Shown one piece after another: positions 1 through 6,434 of a stretch of DNA of 6,434 nucleotides (positions are counted from its first letter, which is position 1; every line of letters begins with the position of its first letter). The notes beneath the pieces are model-generated. The model saw nothing but the letters and a program-made list of their open reading frames with translations, searched no databases and had not been told where the DNA came from. The DNA is from Aquisalimonas sp. GTDB taxonomy: Bacteria; Pseudomonadota; Gammaproteobacteria; Nitrococcales; Aquisalimonadaceae. The position numbers and the translations under genes are program-made. Location: NCBI GenBank assembly GCA_007133445.1, contig SLMR01000425.1, positions 1 through 6,434 of the forward strand, read 5' to 3'.

Positions 1-1
1 C

Positions 2-394
2 ACCGACATCACCGAGATGGTGGGGATTGATGTCGGGGTCGTCCACTTCTTCTATCCGGGAGCAGGCGGTGCAGCGGAGTTCACCGAAGTCTATGCGGGG
101 GTCAACAGCGGGTACGAGGATCTTGCGGCAGACTTTTACGTTGTCTACGAGGCCGGCGATGGTGACTACTTGAACTACGAGTTGAATCTGGCCTATGCGC
201 TGCCTCAGAGCACCTACGTGTTCGCCGATATCGGTTTTCGTGATTTCGATGACGATGCCCTCGATGATCGCACCTACTGGCATCTGGGCGCCGGTGTCGA
301 GTACGCCGGGCTCGACTTCAGTGTGATGTACGGTGATAACGATGTCTCCGGCAACAGAGACCGATGGGCCTTTACGGTGGCTACGAGTTTCTGA
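2..394 (+). CDS. TorF/TIGR02001-like outer-membrane porin, C-terminal part (5' end outside window)
   Basis: The reading frame is open from base 2, upstream of the first ATG (base 17), so this is the last 130 residues of a longer protein whose start lies outside the window. The visible part has alternating aromatic and small residues typical of beta strands (VGVVHFFYPGA, EVYAGVNSGYED, YLNYELNLAYALP, TYWHLGAGVEYAGLDFSVMY), acidic turns such as DFDDDALDDR and GDNDVSGNRDR, and a terminal phenylalanine (WAFTVATSF), the usual C-terminal signal for outer-membrane barrel insertion. The pattern, with a YPGA segment followed by EVYAG, matches my recollection of the TIGR02001 (Gcw_chp) family, now named TorF family putative porin. 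Members often sit beside glnK-amtB, which would suit a nitrogen-related neighbourhood. The substrate is unknown. The family call is from memory of the pattern; another small beta-barrel family is possible. Confidence 0.72.
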   Translation, partial: TDITEMVGIDVGVVHFFYPGAGGAAEFTEVYAGVNSGYEDLAADFYVVYEAGDGDYLNYELNLAYALPQSTYVFADIGFRDFDDDALDDRTYWHLGAGVEYAGLDFSVMYGDNDVSGNRDRWAFTVATSF

Positions 395-417
395 CTGCGT
401 TCGTCGACTTGCCTTGT

Positions 418-454
418 CCAGTCGCAACGCTCTGTTCAAAGCCGTTGCGACTGG
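418..454 (+). terminator. Perfect 12-bp inverted repeat, possible terminator of the porin gene
   Basis: CCAGTCGCAACG (418-429) and CGTTGCGACTGG (443-454) are perfect reverse complements around a 13-nt loop, 23 bases after the porin stop codon. The position fits a transcription terminator or a 3' mRNA-stabilising hairpin. There is no clean U-run after it (the next bases are TTGTCTGGTTTG), so intrinsic termination is only possible, not shown. Confidence 0.45.
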
Positions 455-496
455 TTGTCTGGTTTGACCGGTGCCTCCCGTTTCGCCCCAGAAGAG

Positions 497-532
497 TGCA
501 CCGGCTCGCGGTAAATGCACCAACATTGCGCG
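497..532 (+). promoter_or_regulatory. Possible NtrC enhancer sites (two TGCACC motifs)
   Basis: TGCACC occurs at 497-502 and again at 516-521. The second continues as TGCACCAACATTGCGC, which resembles the NtrC site pattern (TGCACCA, A/T-rich centre, then TGGTGCA) with an intact left half and a degenerate right half. The first is only a half-site. They lie about 120 and 97 bases upstream of the start predicted from the sigma-54 promoter at 595-610, a usual distance for NtrC enhancers. A weak IHF-like string, AATCCACTGATTC, lies between at 566-578. The sites are short and partly degenerate, so this is inference supported mainly by position. Confidence 0.35.
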
Positions 533-594
533 CTTATCGGTGGGCCGGCTCACGACACGAGCCGCAATCCACTGATTCTTTGGCTCCCCATAGC

Positions 595-610
595 TGGCAC
601 ACCTTCTGCA
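595..610 (+). promoter_or_regulatory. Candidate sigma-54 (-24/-12) promoter of the urease operon
   Basis: TGGCACACCTTCTGCA matches the RpoN consensus TGGCAC-R-N4-TTGCW at every defined position except base 606, which is C instead of T. The invariant GG (596-597) and GC (608-609) are separated by exactly 10 bases, as RpoN requires. Transcription would begin near base 621, leaving a leader of about 83 nt before the hupE start codon. It is the only strong promoter-like element I found in the 309-bp gap upstream of hupE. Sigma-54 control with an NtrC-type activator is known for urease genes in several proteobacteria. Confidence 0.62.
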
Positions 611-703
611 CCACGAACGGGCAGGTTGGGCTCGATGCACGAACCAGGGCATTCCGTGACTCGGCCTTGCAGCTTCAGCCCGTCATTTGAAGGAGTCTGC
701 CCC

Positions 704-1282
704 ATGCGTTACCTGTTGCCTGTTTTCATGTTGCTGGCGCTGCCGGCCACGGCTTTGGCCCACCCCGGTCATGGACACGGGGGTTTCGGTGCCGGATTCG
801 TGCACCCGTTCCTGGGGCTCGATCACCTGTTGGCGATGCTGGGGATTGGCTTCTGGGCGGCCCGGCAGGGGAGCATGCGCCATGCGCTCGCCGTCGGCGG
901 GGCGTTTCTCGCCGCGGTCATCGGCGGCTTTGCCCTCGGTCTCGGGCAGGGGCCCGTGCCGGCGGTGGAGTTCGGCATCATCGCCTCGCTGCTGGTGACC
1001 GGTGTGCTGGTGTTCGGCGCCCGGCGGATGCCCATGCTGCTGGCGGCAGGGCTCGCGGGGCTGTTCGCCCTGTTCCATGGCCATGCCCATGGTGCCGAGA
1101 TGGCCGCCGGGCTCTCCGCCATGGCGTACATGAGTGGTTTCGCCCTGGCGACGGCGGTCCTGCTGAGTGCAGGCGCCGGCGTCGCGACCGTGCTGTCCAG
1201 GGGCGCTGCCATGCGACCCGTAGAGCGGATCGCCGGAGGCGTGCTGCTGACCTCTGCCGCCTATCTGCTGCTTGTTGTCTGA
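704..1282 (+). CDS. hupE: HupE/UreJ family nickel permease, first gene of the urease operon
   Basis: This is a 192-residue integral membrane protein that probably imports nickel (members may carry Ni2+ or Co2+) for the urease made downstream. A hydrophobic signal-like N-terminus (residues 1-19, ending ALA) is followed by HPGHGHGG (20-27), then FVHPFLGLDHLLAM (32-45) and FHGHAHGAEM (124-133). These are the His-rich signatures of the HupE/UreJ family. Hydrophobic stretches near 41-53, 61-81, 88-105, 111-125, 140-163 and 177-192 are likely membrane helices. The ATG at 704 was chosen because AAGGAG lies at 690-695 and because it places the signal peptide directly at the N-terminus. The frame is open upstream to an ATG at 515, but that extension would run through the promoter and adds no family-like sequence. 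ureD begins three bases after the stop codon, which points to co-transcription. The exact metal is inferred from context. Confidence 0.9.
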   Translation: MRYLLPVFMLLALPATALAHPGHGHGGFGAGFVHPFLGLDHLLAMLGIGFWAARQGSMRHALAVGGAFLAAVIGGFALGLGQGPVPAVEFGIIASLLVTGVLVFGARRMPMLLAAGLAGLFALFHGHAHGAEMAAGLSAMAYMSGFALATAVLLSAGAGVATVLSRGAAMRPVERIAGGVLLTSAAYLLLVV

Positions 1283-1285
1283 GCC

Positions 1286-2146
1286 GTGGTCGCGGTTCCC
1301 GCGCAGATAACGTCCGGCGTCCAGTCCGGAGAACAGGGTTGGCTGGGCCATCTGGAGCTGACCTATCGTCAGCGGGGCCAGCGGACCGTGCTGGCCCGGC
1401 GGCGTCACCAGGGGCCGTTGCTGGTCCAGCGCAGCTTCCATCCCGAAGGGCCGGTGTGTCACAGCTACCTGATTCACCCGCCGGGCGGCGTGGTGGGCGG
1501 GGACCGGCTGCGCCTGGACGTGACCGTGGCCGGGGACGCCGACGCGCTGCTGACCACACCGGCTGCTGCCAAGTTCTACCGCACGGCCGGGCCGGTGGCA
1601 CGGCAGGAGCAGCGCTTCTCGGTGGCTGCCGGCGGCGGGCTGGAGTTCCTGCCCATGGAGACCATCCTCCACGGGCACTCCGACACCGCGCTGACCAACC
1701 ACTTCGCCCTGGCCGCCGATGCACGGCTCTGCTGCTGGGACATTCTCTGCCTGGGGCGGCCCGGAAGCGGTGACGCCTTCGAGGGTGGCCGCTGCATGCA
1801 GGACCTGACCGTCGAGCGCGATGGCCGGCCCGTGGTGCATGAACGCCTGCACCTGGAGCATGGCGACCCCGTGCTCCAGCGGCCCTGGGGCCTCGGCGGG
1901 TACCCGGCGCTGGGGGCGCTGGTGGCCACGCCGGCACCGCAGGGCATCGAGGCGATGCTGCGCGAGGCAGTTGCCGTGCCCGACGGCGTGCGCCTGGGTG
2001 TGTCGCGTATCGACGATGTGCTGCTGCTGCGGTGCCTGGGGCCCGGAGCGCAGGTCCTGCGCGGCGTGCTCGAGCAGGCGTGGGCCTGCCTGCGGGAGCC
2101 CGTCATCGGCCGGCCGCCGACACCGCCACGGATCTGGAAGACCTGA
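1286..2146 (+). CDS. ureD: Urease accessory protein UreD (UreH)
   Basis: UreD is the scaffold that binds apo-urease directly and recruits UreF and UreG; structural work on the homologue UreH shows it provides part of the path for nickel delivery. The 286 residues are close to the usual family length. Signature segments are [12 protein letters not shown] (64-75) and [10 protein letters not shown] (90-99), followed by [11 protein letters not shown] with the expected spacing. The start is a GTG at 1286, three bases after the hupE stop; no ATG lies in frame before the conserved core. No clear Shine-Dalgarno sequence precedes it, since the upstream bases are T-rich (CTTGTTGTCTGAGCC). Translation therefore probably depends on coupling to hupE, which would keep UreD output low relative to the structural subunits. 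The next gene, ureA, begins 16 bases downstream. Confidence 0.94.
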   Translation: MVAVPAQITSGVQSGEQGWLGHLELTYRQRGQRTVLARRRHQGPLLVQRSFHPEGPVCHSYLIHPPGGVVGGDRLRLDVTVAGDADALLTTPAAAKFYRTAGPVARQEQRFSVAAGGGLEFLPMETILHGHSDTALTNHFALAADARLCCWDILCLGRPGSGDAFEGGRCMQDLTVERDGRPVVHERLHLEHGDPVLQRPWGLGGYPALGALVATPAPQGIEAMLREAVAVPDGVRLGVSRIDDVLLLRCLGPGAQVLRGVLEQAWACLREPVIGRPPTPPRIWKT

Positions 2147-2162
2147 ATCACCCGGAGGAGTC

Positions 2163-2465
2163 ATGGAACTCACGCCACGAGAGAAAGACAAGCTGCTGCT
2201 GTTCACTGCCGCCCTGCTCGCCGAGCGGCGCCAGGCGAAGGGCCTGAAACTGAATTACCCGGAAGCCAAGGCGATGATCTCCGCGGCCATCATGGAGGGC
2301 GCGCGGGAGGGCAGGACCGTGGCCGATCTCATGAGCCTGGGGGGCGAGGTGCTCACCCGGGAGGACGTCATGGACGGCATTGCCGAGATGATCCCCGAGG
2401 TGCAGGTGGAGGCCACCTTCCCGGACGGGGTCAAGCTCGTCACCGTTCACGAACCCATCAAGTAG
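2163..2465 (+). CDS. ureA: Urease gamma subunit UreA
   Basis: This is the smallest structural subunit of the bacterial three-chain urease and assembles with UreB and UreC into a trimer of heterotrimers in the cytoplasm. It is 100 residues, the typical family length. It opens with [23 protein letters not shown] and carries [21 protein letters not shown] (about residues 29-49), then [32 protein letters not shown], all characteristic of the gamma chain. The ATG at 2163 follows a strong GGAGGAG (2154-2160), closely spaced to the start codon. The frame is open further upstream only inside ureD, so a longer start is not credible. It contains no catalytic residues; its role is structural. ureB begins 13 bases after the stop. 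Confidence 0.97.
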   Translation: MELTPREKDKLLLFTAALLAERRQAKGLKLNYPEAKAMISAAIMEGAREGRTVADLMSLGGEVLTREDVMDGIAEMIPEVQVEATFPDGVKLVTVHEPIK

Positions 2466-2478
2466 AGGAGATGCTGCC

Positions 2479-2799
2479 ATGATCCCGGGAGAAATCCTGC
2501 CCGCCGACGGCGACATCGTCCTCAACGAGGGGCGCGACACCGCCTCGGTCACGGTCACGAACACCGGGGACCGGCCCGTGCAGGTCGGTTCCCACTACCA
2601 CTTCTTCGAGGTCAACGACGCGCTCACCTTCGATCGCGACGCCGCGCGTGGGTATCGGCTGGACATTCCTGCCGGCACCGCGGTGCGCTTCGAGCCCGGT
2701 CAGGAGCGCACGGTGCAGCTGGTGCGCTATGCCGGCGACGGGATCGTCTACGGCTTCAAGGGCCGCGTCATGGGGCCGCTCAAGGGGGACAGGGCATGA
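2479..2799 (+). CDS. ureB: Urease beta subunit UreB
   Basis: UreB is the second structural chain of urease, and at 106 residues it is the usual length. The N-terminus [19 protein letters not shown] and the segments [21 protein letters not shown] (about 27-47), [21 protein letters not shown] and [11 protein letters not shown] are all standard for the family. A good AGAGGAG (2464-2470, beginning at the ureA stop) lies 8 bases before the ATG at 2479. An out-of-frame ATG at 2471 is ignored because it does not open the family sequence. The stop overlaps the ureC start in an ATGA (2796-2799), so ureB and ureC are probably translationally coupled, which fits the equal stoichiometry of the two subunits. 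Confidence 0.97.
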   Translation: MIPGEILPADGDIVLNEGRDTASVTVTNTGDRPVQVGSHYHFFEVNDALTFDRDAARGYRLDIPAGTAVRFEPGQERTVQLVRYAGDGIVYGFKGRVMGPLKGDRA

Positions 2800-4502
2800 G
2801 CAATACCATCGCACGCACGGCCTACGCGGACATGTTCGGCCCTACCACCGGCGACCGCGTGCGCTTGGGCGACACCGAGCTCCTCATTCGCGTGGAGCGT
2901 GACCACACCGTCTACGGCGACGAAGTGAAGTTCGGCGGCGGCAAGGTGGTGCGCGACGGCATGGGCCAGAGTCAGCGCACATCCGCGGACGTGGTGGATA
3001 CCGTCATTACCAATGCCCTGATCCTGGATCACTGGGGCGTGGTCAAGGCGGATATCGGCATCAAGGGCGGCCGCATTCACGCCATCGGCAAGGCCGGCAA
3101 CCCGGACACCCAGCCCGACGTGGACATTGTCATCGGCCCGGGCACCGAGGCCATCGCTGCCGAGGGCAAGATCGTCACCGCCGGCGGCATCGACGCCCAC
3201 ATCCACTTCATCTGCCCACAGCAGATCGAGGAGGCGCTGACCTCCGGTGTGACCACCATGATCGGCGGCGGCACCGGGCCGGCTACGGGCACCAACGCCA
3301 CCACCTGCACGCCCGGTCCGTGGAATATCCACCGCATGCTGCAGGCGGCGGACGCCTTTCCCATGAATCTGGGGTTCCTGGGCAAGGGCAACGGCAGCCT
3401 GCCCGAGGCGCTGGACGAGCAGATCGAGGCCGGCGCCCTGGGCCTCAAGCTGCACGAGGACTGGGGCACCACGCCGGCGGCCATCGATTGTGCGTTATCT
3501 GTGGCGGACGAATACGACGTGCAGGTGTGCATCCACACCGACACCCTCAACGAGTCCGGCTTCGTCGAGGACACCGTGGCGGCGTTCCGGGACCGCACCA
3601 TCCACACCTACCACACGGAAGGGGCCGGTGGCGGCCATGCGCCGGATATCATCAAGGTGTGCGGGCTGCCCAATGTGCTGCCGTCGAGTACCAACCCGAC
3701 GCGGCCGTTCACCAACAACACCATCGACGAGCATCTGGACATGCTCATGGTGTGCCACCACCTGGACCCGCGCATTCCCGAGGACGTGGCCTTCGCCGAG
3801 AGCCGTATCCGGCGCGAGACCATCGCTGCCGAGGACGTCCTGCACGATCTTGGTGCGTTCTCGGTGATCTCCTCCGATTCCCAGGCCATGGGCCGGGTGG
3901 GCGAGGTGATCATCCGGACCTGGCAGACGGCGCACAAGATGAAGGTTCAGCGCGGCGCCCTGAAGCAGGATAGCGGCGATGACGACAACGTCCGCGCCCG
4001 GCGCTTCATTGCCAAGTACACCATCAACCCGGCGCTGGCCCACGGCATTGCCCACGAAGTGGGGTCGCTGGAGCCCGGCAAGCTGGCGGACATCGTGCTC
4101 TGGGATCCGGCGTTCTTCGGCGTCAAGCCGGCGCTGATCATGAAAGGGGGCCTGATCGCCGCCGCACCAATGGGTGACCCGAACGCCTCCATCCCCACGC
4201 CGCAGCCGGTGCACTACCGGCCCATGTTCGCCAGCTTCGGCGGTGCGCTGCACGAGACGTCGGTGAGTTTCGTCTCCGGCGCGGCGGTGGACGCCGGCAT
4301 CGGCGAGCGCCTCGGGCTGCGGCGCCGCCTGGTGGGCGTGCATGGCTGCCGCAGCGTGCAGAAGAAGGATCTGGTGCTCAACGACTGGCAACCCCACATG
4401 GAGGTGGATCCGGAGACCTATGAAGTGCGCGCCGATGGCGAACTGCTGACCTGCGAGCCCATGGCCGAGCTGCCGCTGGCGCAGCGGTATTTCCTGTTCT
4501 GA
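2796..4502 (+). CDS. ureC: Urease alpha (catalytic) subunit UreC
   Basis: UreC carries the di-nickel active site that hydrolyses urea to ammonia and carbamate. It is 568 residues, the usual length. All active-site residues are present, each offset by one from Klebsiella numbering: H135 and H137 in GIDAHIHF, the lysine to be carbamylated K218 and H220 in LKLHEDWG, H247 in [10 protein letters not shown]273 in [11 protein letters not shown], the flap cysteine and histidine C320 and H321 in VCHHLD, R337, and the nickel ligand D361 in SSDSQAMGR. The C-terminus ([25 protein letters not shown], then [16 protein letters not shown]) is full length. The start overlaps the ureB stop in ATGA, with AAGGGGGA at 2782-2789. 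I see no frameshift or lost residue, so an active enzyme is expected once the accessory proteins load nickel. Confidence 0.98.
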   Translation: MSNTIARTAYADMFGPTTGDRVRLGDTELLIRVERDHTVYGDEVKFGGGKVVRDGMGQSQRTSADVVDTVITNALILDHWGVVKADIGIKGGRIHAIGKAGNPDTQPDVDIVIGPGTEAIAAEGKIVTAGGIDAHIHFICPQQIEEALTSGVTTMIGGGTGPATGTNATTCTPGPWNIHRMLQAADAFPMNLGFLGKGNGSLPEALDEQIEAGALGLKLHEDWGTTPAAIDCALSVADEYDVQVCIHTDTLNESGFVEDTVAAFRDRTIHTYHTEGAGGGHAPDIIKVCGLPNVLPSSTNPTRPFTNNTIDEHLDMLMVCHHLDPRIPEDVAFAESRIRRETIAAEDVLHDLGAFSVISSDSQAMGRVGEVIIRTWQTAHKMKVQRGALKQDSGDDDNVRARRFIAKYTINPALAHGIAHEVGSLEPGKLADIVLWDPAFFGVKPALIMKGGLIAAAPMGDPNASIPTPQPVHYRPMFASFGGALHETSVSFVSGAAVDAGIGERLGLRRRLVGVHGCRSVQKKDLVLNDWQPHMEVDPETYEVRADGELLTCEPMAELPLAQRYFLF

Positions 4503-4512
4503 GGAGCAAGAC

Positions 4513-4962
4513 ATGTTGCAACTGACGGAACGGGTGACGGCAGCAGCCAGTGACGACGTGCTGCGGTTGCCCTTCGATACCCGCCAGAAGAGCCGCTTCC
4601 GCGCCGAACTGGAGGACGGGACCGAAGTCGGCGTGTTCCTGGAGCGCGGCCAGATCCTGCGCCATGGCGACTGCCTGCGTTCCGACGACGGCCGCGTGGT
4701 GCGGGTGGAGGCCGCTGACGAGTCGGTGTCCACCGTCCGCTGCGGCGACGCGACCCTGCTAGCGCGGGTCTGCTACCACCTGGGCAATCGTCACGTGCCC
4801 CTGCAGATCGGCCACGGCTTTGCCCGCTACCGCCACGACCACGTGCTGGACGACATGGTCCGCGGGCTGGGCGTCAACCCGGTGGCCGAGGCGGCGCCCT
4901 TCGAACCGGAAGCCGGCGCCTACGGTGGCGGCCACGGGCATGGCCATGACCATCACCACTGA
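4513..4962 (+). CDS. ureE: Urease nickel metallochaperone UreE with His-rich tail
   Basis: UreE binds nickel and passes it to the UreD-UreF-UreG complex. The 149-residue chain has the N-terminal peptide-binding domain ([30 protein letters not shown], about residues 17-46). The metal-binding domain follows, with GNRHVPLQI (91-99, H94 probably the central nickel ligand) and [16 protein letters not shown] (105-120), where the histidines match the accessory metal sites of Klebsiella UreE. The C-terminus, [12 protein letters not shown], has six histidines in the last nine residues. Such tails occur in some UreE proteins and probably store or capture nickel. GAGGAG at 4501-4506 precedes the ATG, ten bases after ureC. 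The last 17 bases of the gene also encode the start of ureF. Confidence 0.96.
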   Translation: MLQLTERVTAAASDDVLRLPFDTRQKSRFRAELEDGTEVGVFLERGQILRHGDCLRSDDGRVVRVEAADESVSTVRCGDATLLARVCYHLGNRHVPLQIGHGFARYRHDHVLDDMVRGLGVNPVAEAAPFEPEAGAYGGGHGHGHDHHH

Positions 4963-5632
4963 TTCCGGACTCGCCCGGCGACGGCTCTGGCAGCTCATGA
5001 GCCCGACCCTGCCGGTGGGTGCCTACAGTTACTCGGGCGGGCTCGAGTACGCCATCGAGGCCGGCTGGGTGCGTGATGCCGCCGGGGTGGCCGACTGGCT
5101 GCAGGGCCAGCTCCGGCACACGCTGGGGCGGGTGGACATCCCGCTGCTGGCGCGGCTGCACGACTGCTGGCAGCGGGACGACCGCGCCGGCGTGGTGCGC
5201 TACAGCCACTGGCTGCGCGCCAGCCGGGAGACGTCGGAGCTGGTCGGCGAGGATCAGCATATGGGGCGCGCCCTGGCTCGGCTGCTCAACGAGCTGGATA
5301 TCCCCGAGGCCGAGCCCTGGACGCGGGCGCCGGAGACCAGCTGGGCGGCTCTCTATGCGCTGGCATTGGTGCGGTGGGAGATCCCGCTCAAGGAAGGTGC
5401 CGAGGCGTACCTGTGGGCCTGGTGCGAGAACCAGGTCGCCGCCGCCATCAAGCTGGTGCCCCTGGGCCAGACGGCGGGCCAGCGGCTGCTGCTGGAGCTG
5501 GCCGGGCCCATCGGTGACGCGGCAGCAACCGGCCTGCGGCTGGGTGATGACGAAATCGGCGGCACGGCCCCGGGCGTCGCCATCGCCAGCAGCCTGCACG
5601 AGACGCAGTATTCGCGGCTGTTCCGAAGCTAG
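4946..5632 (+). CDS. ureF: Urease accessory protein UreF
   Basis: UreF bridges UreD and the GTPase UreG and controls the fidelity of nickel loading. With the ATG at 4946 the protein is 228 residues, the normal family length. It is predominantly helical, with the signature [16 protein letters not shown] (19-34), [15 protein letters not shown] (161-175) and a C-terminal [14 protein letters not shown] (215-228), the conserved tail that contacts UreD/UreH. The start lies inside ureE in another frame, giving a 17-base overlap. An in-frame ATG six bases earlier (4940) is equally possible and adds only two residues; GGTGG at 4924-4928 is better spaced for that one. The frame is open back to 4820, but that part is a shadow of ureE. 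The stop is followed directly by GGAAGGAG and then by a REP doublet before ureG. Confidence 0.95.
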   Translation: MTITTDSGLARRRLWQLMSPTLPVGAYSYSGGLEYAIEAGWVRDAAGVADWLQGQLRHTLGRVDIPLLARLHDCWQRDDRAGVVRYSHWLRASRETSELVGEDQHMGRALARLLNELDIPEAEPWTRAPETSWAALYALALVRWEIPLKEGAEAYLWAWCENQVAAAIKLVPLGQTAGQRLLLELAGPIGDAAATGLRLGDDEIGGTAPGVAIASSLHETQYSRLFRS

Positions 5633-5640
5633 GAAGGAGT
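5631..5640 (+). promoter_or_regulatory. Shine-Dalgarno-like AGGAAGGAGT at the ureF stop, with no start codon after it
   Basis: A strong ribosome-binding-like string overlaps the ureF stop codon but is followed immediately by the REP arm rather than an ATG. The ribosome-binding site actually used by ureG lies beyond the REP, at 5753-5759. The stranded motif may be a remnant of the original ureG signal from before the REP entered, or may be chance. This is inference. Confidence 0.3.
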
Positions 5641-5710
5641 CGTAGGAGCGACGTCAGTCGCGATTCTTTTTCCAGAGCACTGGCTGGTCGCGACTGACGT
5701 CGCTCCTACG
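5641..5710. repeat. REP doublet (BIME-like) between ureF and ureG
   Basis: Bases 5641-5663 and 5688-5710 are perfect 23-bp reverse complements around a 24-nt spacer. Each arm starts with a GTAG tetranucleotide (5642-5645 in the left arm) and contains its own small palindrome, GCGAC-GTCA-GTCGC (5648-5661). A GTAG head plus an internal hairpin is the layout of REP sequences mobilised by RAYT (REP-associated tyrosine) transposases. Two REPs in inverted orientation form a BIME. The spacer holds a T-rich run (TTCTTTTT, 5664-5671) and a minor CCAG/CTGG hairpin (5672-5683). No transposase gene is present, so this is a non-autonomous copy. In RNA it would form a long, stable stem inside the operon transcript, which could protect upstream mRNA or reduce read-through into ureG. 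Confidence 0.85.
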
Positions 5711-5752
5711 GCTCGCGCGGCTCGTATCGTTGCCACCGAACAATCCCTGAAC

Positions 5753-5759
5753 GGAGGAA
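5753..5759 (+). promoter_or_regulatory. ureG: Ribosome-binding site of ureG
   Basis: GGAGGAA lies 6 bases before the ATG at 5766 and fixes the ureG start. It sits downstream of the REP doublet, so ureG translation can begin independently of ureF. Confidence 0.75.
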
Positions 5760-5765
5760 CCAACC

Positions 5766-6395
5766 ATGTACACCACTGAACAGGCCCTGCGCGTCGGCAT
5801 CGGCGGTCCGGTGGGCTCCGGCAAGACGGCGCTGCTGGAATCCCTGTGCAAGGCCATGCGGGACACCTGGAACATCGCCGTGGTCACCAATGACATCTAC
5901 ACCCGCGAGGACGCCGAATTCCTGACCCGGCGCGGGGCGCTGGAAGCCGAGCGCATTGTCGGGGTCGAGACGGGCGGCTGCCCCCACACCGCCATCCGCG
6001 AGGACGCCTCCATGAACCTCTCGGCCGTGGCGGACCTCAACGAGCGGTTCCCGGGGCTCGACGTGGTGTTCGTGGAGAGCGGCGGTGACAACCTCTCCGC
6101 CACCTTCAGCCCGGAACTCTCGGATCTCACCATCTACGTGATCGATGTCTGCGCCGGCGACAAGATCCCGCGCAAGGGGGGGCCGGGCGTGACCCGTTCG
6201 GATCTGCTGGTGATCAACAAGATCGACCTGGCCGAGGGGGTCGGCGCCTCGCTGGAGGTCATGGACCGGGACAGCCGCCGCATGCGTGGCGAGCGCCCCT
6301 TCCTGTTCACCAACCTCAAGACTGGCCAGGGACTGGATGACGTCGTGGCCTTCATCGTCCGCGAGGGCATGCTGCGCGCAAGCGCCACTGCCTGA
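5766..6395 (+). CDS. ureG: Urease accessory GTPase UreG
   Basis: UreG is the SIMIBI-class GTPase whose GTP hydrolysis drives nickel delivery to urease through the UreD-UreF complex. At 209 residues it is full length. Visible motifs are the P-loop GGPVGSGKT (13-21), the invariant metal-binding Cys-Pro-His (C72-P73-H74) in [29 protein letters not shown] (104-118) and the guanine-specificity motif NKID (151-154). Unlike some UreG proteins it has no His-rich N-terminal extension, so the histidine tail of UreE is the main nickel-rich segment among the accessory proteins. It is the only urease gene here separated from its neighbour by more than 20 bases, because of the REP doublet. No later gene is visible; the last 39 bases are very C-rich and show no clear terminator. 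Confidence 0.97.
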   Translation: MYTTEQALRVGIGGPVGSGKTALLESLCKAMRDTWNIAVVTNDIYTREDAEFLTRRGALEAERIVGVETGGCPHTAIREDASMNLSAVADLNERFPGLDVVFVESGGDNLSATFSPELSDLTIYVIDVCAGDKIPRKGGPGVTRSDLLVINKIDLAEGVGASLEVMDRDSRRMRGERPFLFTNLKTGQGLDDVVAFIVREGMLRASATA

Positions 6396-6434
6396 TCCCC
6401 GCCCGCCCGAGCCCCACCGCGCCCCGCCCCGGGG

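Noticed and set aside
546..564. 6-bp inverted repeat CGGCTC/GAGCCG with a 7-base loop between the NtrC-like sites and the promoter
   Set aside because: It is too short to call an operator in GC-rich DNA, and it matches no binding site I know.
515..703. 63-codon upstream extension of hupE, and an overlapping frame at 364-690
   Set aside because: The extension covers the sigma-54 promoter, lacks family similarity and would bury the signal peptide. The ATG at 704 has a good ribosome-binding site. The 364-690 frame shows no recognisable protein pattern.
683..2206. 507-codon open frame on the minus strand opposite hupE and ureD
   Set aside because: It is rich in His, Gln, Gly and Pro with no domain-like pattern, and it mirrors two clear genes. 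Long antisense frames are expected in high-GC coding DNA.
3495..4733. 412-codon open frame on the minus strand opposite ureC and ureE
   Set aside because: It is the complement of the conserved UreC sequence, with low-complexity His/Arg/Ala composition and no credible start signal.
5641..5710. REP doublet read as an intrinsic terminator ending the operon before ureG
   Set aside because: No T-run follows the right arm (the next bases are GCTCGCGCGG), ureG has no visible promoter of its own, and ureG is needed with the upstream genes. Partial attenuation remains possible.
704..6395. A novel or undescribed system hidden in the urease operon
   Set aside because: Every gene here belongs to a well-known urease family, with normal length and intact motifs. 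There are no extra genes, fusions or unexplained coding gaps.
6396..6434. C-rich tail after ureG with a CCCCGGGG palindrome at the window edge
   Set aside because: It is too short and cut off by the window end; no hairpin followed by a T-run is visible.

Overview
This window is a nearly complete urease operon from a high-GC bacterium, almost certainly a gammaproteobacterium. The coding regions look roughly two-thirds G+C by eye. The placement rests on the separate gamma, beta and alpha urease subunits, the TorF-like porin next door, and a GTAG-headed REP element of the kind common in Pseudomonas-like and other gammaproteobacterial genomes. A halophilic or alkaliphilic relative (Halomonadaceae or Ectothiorhodospiraceae) is plausible but is only inference; the genus cannot be fixed from the sequence alone.

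Layout, all genes on the + strand. Bases 2-394 are the 3' end of an outer-membrane porin-like gene of the TorF/TIGR02001 type. Bases 395-703 are non-coding. They hold a perfect 12-bp inverted repeat (possible terminator of the porin gene), TGCACC motifs resembling NtrC half-sites, and a very good -24/-12 sigma-54 promoter candidate at 595-610. Next come hupE/ureJ (704-1282, probable nickel permease), ureD (1286-2146), ureA (2163-2465), ureB (2479-2799), ureC (2796-4502), ureE (4513-4962) and ureF (4946-5632). A 133-bp gap then contains a REP doublet (5641-5710), followed by ureG (5766-6395). The last 39 bases show no gene or clear terminator.

How the genes work together. HupE probably imports nickel, UreE binds and hands over nickel through its His-rich tail, and UreD, UreF and the GTPase UreG form the complex that carbamylates the active-site lysine and inserts two Ni2+ ions into UreC. 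The (UreABC)3 enzyme hydrolyses urea to ammonia and carbamate. The sigma-54 promoter and NtrC-like sites suggest that the whole set is switched on under nitrogen limitation.

I do not see an undescribed system here. All the urease genes look intact, with every catalytic residue I checked present. The points worth a second look are the sigma-54/NtrC-type control region and the REP doublet that splits ureG from an otherwise tightly packed operon, with Shine-Dalgarno-like sequences on both sides of it.
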